Of a stretch of DNA of 60,000 nucleotides, positions 57,913 through 60,000 are shown piece by piece. The translations under genes were made by a program, and so were the position numbers. Origin of the DNA: Symsagittifera roscoffensis (lineage: Eukaryota; Xenacoelomorpha; Acoela; Convolutidae). The stretch covers positions 45,644,515-45,704,514 of the forward strand of contig NC_087067.1 of assembly GCF_963678635.1 (NCBI RefSeq), in the 5' to 3' direction. The notes under the pieces are model-generated. The model searched no databases, had not been told where the DNA came from, and was given only the letters and a program-made list of their open reading frames with translations. Each line of letters opens with the position of its first letter. Position 1 is the first letter of the stretch.

Positions 57913-58408
57913 TGAATGTTTCGACTACCTTTTAAGGTCTATGGAGCAGTAAGCACATGAAAAAATTAAATGTAATAAGGAATAAAATGATTTTTTTTTA
58001 TTTGAGCCTTATTTTGTGAAAGTTATCCCCCCACAAGCCATATAAAGTACAAAGTGATAACTTTTTGCTAGTAGTAGCATATCAATTATGGCAAATAGTC
58101 TTCCTACAACCAATTTGGAATGGTTTCTAAGAGGGATTAAATCTCCGCTTACGCGGTAATAGTGCAAAGTATATCGCGCGTTAATTTTCCCAAATTGGCT
58201 ATAATAGCAATATTTAAATCCCCATAGTTTTACAAAAAAGAACACAGGTAAAATATCTTTTCGAACTTAAAATCAAGACAACAGTGCTTTTTGAATGATA
58301 AATTTTTTTTGTCAAAAACGGCTAGTAAGAAAGTCGAAATTTGTCTGAAGAAAAAAAACCACCCGGAGCACAAAAATACCGTTACTTTCGTTACGAAAGT
58401 CGGAACAA
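57913..58408 (+). mobile_element. Family A element
   Basis: It enters at CCTGAATGTTTCGACTACC, so the outer half of the hairpin is missing. Then CCCCCCACAAGCCATATAAA, TTACGCGGTAATAGTGCAAA, ATATCGCGCGTTAATTTTCC and the tail CGTTACGAAAGTCGGAACAA. The frames here are repeat-derived. Confidence 0.75.
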
Positions 58409-58587
58409 CAATAATTAACAGATGAATACATACAAAAACAGCGTACAGTGAGCGAGCGACGATTGCCTCATCACACACACACAGAAACTTCCAAGTGCAC
58501 TCTCATCGCGCATTCGGCAGGATAAGTGACGGATAAAGTGCAATTAATGATATAATCTGTAAAATTACATAAACAGAATAGAAAATG

Positions 58588-59005
58588 CACACCCTAAGGC
58601 GGATTAAGGGGGGGTACGCCCTTCCATCAGGAATTCGACCCCCTACCGACCCATACGGTCCCCTTTGTACTATTTTGGGATATCCAATTTTAATTGACGG
58701 ACCCAAAAACTTTTCTAGAGGCGCCTTGGCGCCAATATATACTAATTTTCAGGGGGGAGCGCGCGCCGAGAAAAAACGCTATTTTTTGGTCAAAATTTTC
58801 AAAATAGTGCAAAAGAAAACGCTTTTGTGGACTTTTCTTTCGAAATTTTGCCTGCGGCGCAGAAATTTTGGCCAAAACAGGGTCTTTTTACTAGTTTGGG
58901 AGATCTCGGAAAATCAATTTGACCGAGCTGAAAAAAAAACATTCGACAAAATTTCCAAAAATTTCTTGAAAATTCGCCAGCCCCTTTGAAAAAATCCTAG
59001 ATTTG
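58588..59005 (-). mobile_element. hAT-type MITE, minus strand, diverged ends
   Basis: Reversed blocks: AAGGCGGATTAAGGGGGGG (left), CCCCTTTGTACTATTTTGGG, AGGCGCCTTGGCGCC, GGAGCGCGCGCC, GCCTGCGGCGCAG, then AAATCCTAGATTTGG at the right. The 134-codon frame at 58585-58989 spans it and is an artefact. Confidence 0.7.
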
Positions 59006-59601
59006 GAAAAAAATGTACAAAAAAGAAAAAAAAAGACCTATAAATTGAAAAGAATATATCATTAGACAAAAAAGTACGAATAGTACTTGATTTTTTGTTA
59101 AAAAGAACCGAAAAGAAATTTTTTGCGACTTGGTGATGGAAACACAAAAGATTTTTTTTCACACATTAGCGACGAAATAAAAATATTTTGCCATTTTTTT
59201 CCATTTTTTGTTCTTTTTAATTAATGTAACATGCTAGCAATTCTAATCGAGAAAATCATCTTAACAAAGAAATAATTTTAAAAACAGAAAGACAATTTTT
59301 TTTGGGTTTAAAATGTTTACTTGATTGAATTACAGTTAGTTAGAACGATTGTTATAGCCAAACCCTACATGATTCAAAAAAAGGTATTTGTAAATACTCT
59401 TGTCCCAGTCTGCCCAAAAAAATTATACAAAATGGAAAGCTGTTCTAATGAATCAAACGTTTTCTTCGCTTTACAGCAGTTTTCGAGGTTGTAATAGCCT
59501 GTCATTTTTGTAATTTTTTTACCGACCTAAGCGGCTAGTATTGACCTCCACTTTAGTTTTCTCAAAATTGTCTAATATTATTAGAAACAGTCTAGTTAAC
59601 A
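59006..59601. other. Upstream region of the LicD-like gene
   Basis: AT-rich. No TATA box or initiator can be assigned with confidence. An in-frame TAG at 59593-59595 shows that the reading frame does not extend further back from the ATG at 59602. Confidence 0.5.
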
Positions 59602-60000
59602 ATGTTTGGGAATTATATTTTTCCCACTCGGTTCACAAAAAGATCCTTATTTGTTTTAATTAACTTACTAATTGCATTAGTTCTTATTTATCACCTTCAT
59701 TTCGACAAGGAACACCAGCTCAAAAAATTTGCCAGTAATTTTAATTTCTTGTTAACACATGCGATAGGTGATATCAGTGATTCATGTAATCGGCCAATCG
59801 GAATTAGCAATTTTCCGAATTTGATTCGAAAATTTAATGTTCCAAGAAAAAATTGCACACATCTCCCGAGAAAAATGTCAAAAAAAGACTATGATACCTT
59901 CATGCGCCTGTTAAATTTATCGCTGTCAGTTTTGGATGAAAATGAAATTCCTTACACAGTTAGCGCTGGCGGACTAGTGGGTTCATATGTAAAGCTCGGC
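59602..60000 (+). CDS. Type II membrane protein, LicD/fukutin-like, N-terminal part
   Basis: The ATG at 59602 lies in TTAACAATGT, with an in-frame stop just before it. The frame is open for 133 codons to the window end. Residues 1-14 are short and basic toward the end (FTKR). Residues 15-34 form one hydrophobic segment (SLFVLINLLIALVLIYHL), a signal anchor. A lumenal stem with two cysteines follows, then residues about 105-131 with LDENEIPYTVSAGGLVGSYV. That pattern, an aromatic residue followed by a Gly-Gly-x-x-x-Gly turn, is like the start of the LicD / fukutin-related domain, whose members transfer phosphocholine or ribitol-phosphate to glycans; many animal members act in the Golgi. The catalytic acidic residues lie past the window. 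Another Golgi enzyme family is possible. Confidence 0.65.
   Translation, partial: MFGNYIFPTRFTKRSLFVLINLLIALVLIYHLHFDKEHQLKKFASNFNFLLTHAIGDISDSCNRPIGISNFPNLIRKFNVPRKNCTHLPRKMSKKDYDTFMRLLNLSLSVLDENEIPYTVSAGGLVGSYVKLG

Noticed and set aside
58585-58989. 134-codon ORF
   Set aside because: It falls wholly inside a minus-strand hAT-type MITE whose sister copies do not keep the frame.

Overview
This window is AT-rich, intron-bearing, repeat-choked DNA from an animal nuclear genome, almost certainly an invertebrate; the species cannot be fixed from sequence alone. The grounds are GT-AG introns (two acceptors have a perfect TACTAAC branch site), the last exon of a rhodopsin-class GPCR, the start of a type II membrane protein resembling LicD/fukutin enzymes, 8-bp target duplications around hAT-type elements, and an LTR element carrying a virus-like envelope gene. 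A 200-N scaffold gap sits at 9637-9836.

Region 1 (1-6380) looks like the 3' part of one LTR retroelement on the + strand. It holds a broken envelope-like glycoprotein gene (1-2504) whose best match from memory is the glycoprotein family of chuviruses (Jingchuvirales). A second, unrecognised gene follows (2560-4498), frame-broken, with a clear terminal intron and a possible alternative acceptor. Then comes about 1.1 kb of A/C-rich non-coding DNA and a 410-bp LTR (5971-6380). Related LTRs lie at 28104-28514 (solo, 4-bp target duplication CTAC), 50394-50766 and 51076-51460.

Region 2 (6.4-59.6 kb) is mostly nested repeats. Three families dominate. Family A is a roughly 0.5-kb non-autonomous element with subterminal inverted repeats, a terminal hairpin and a conserved GCGCGA-N6-TCGCGC core; it resembles Helentron-associated elements. 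The second is a hAT-type MITE with CAGGGGCGGAT termini and 8-bp target duplications. The third is a 1.4-1.7 kb repeat near 25.6-32.8 kb. Foldback elements, TACCCG-ended elements, a segmental duplication, minisatellites and a G-rich tract are scattered among them.

Host genes show only as isolated exons on the + strand: a probable internal exon cut by the gap (9506), a 3'-terminal exon with a poly(A) signal (36228-36539), a weak exon candidate (38263), the GPCR last exon (56091-56441) and the 5' coding part of the LicD-like gene (59602 to the window end). The long distances between them fit large, transposon-filled introns and intergenic DNA. Most open frames of 60-160 codons elsewhere fall inside repeats and are not genes.
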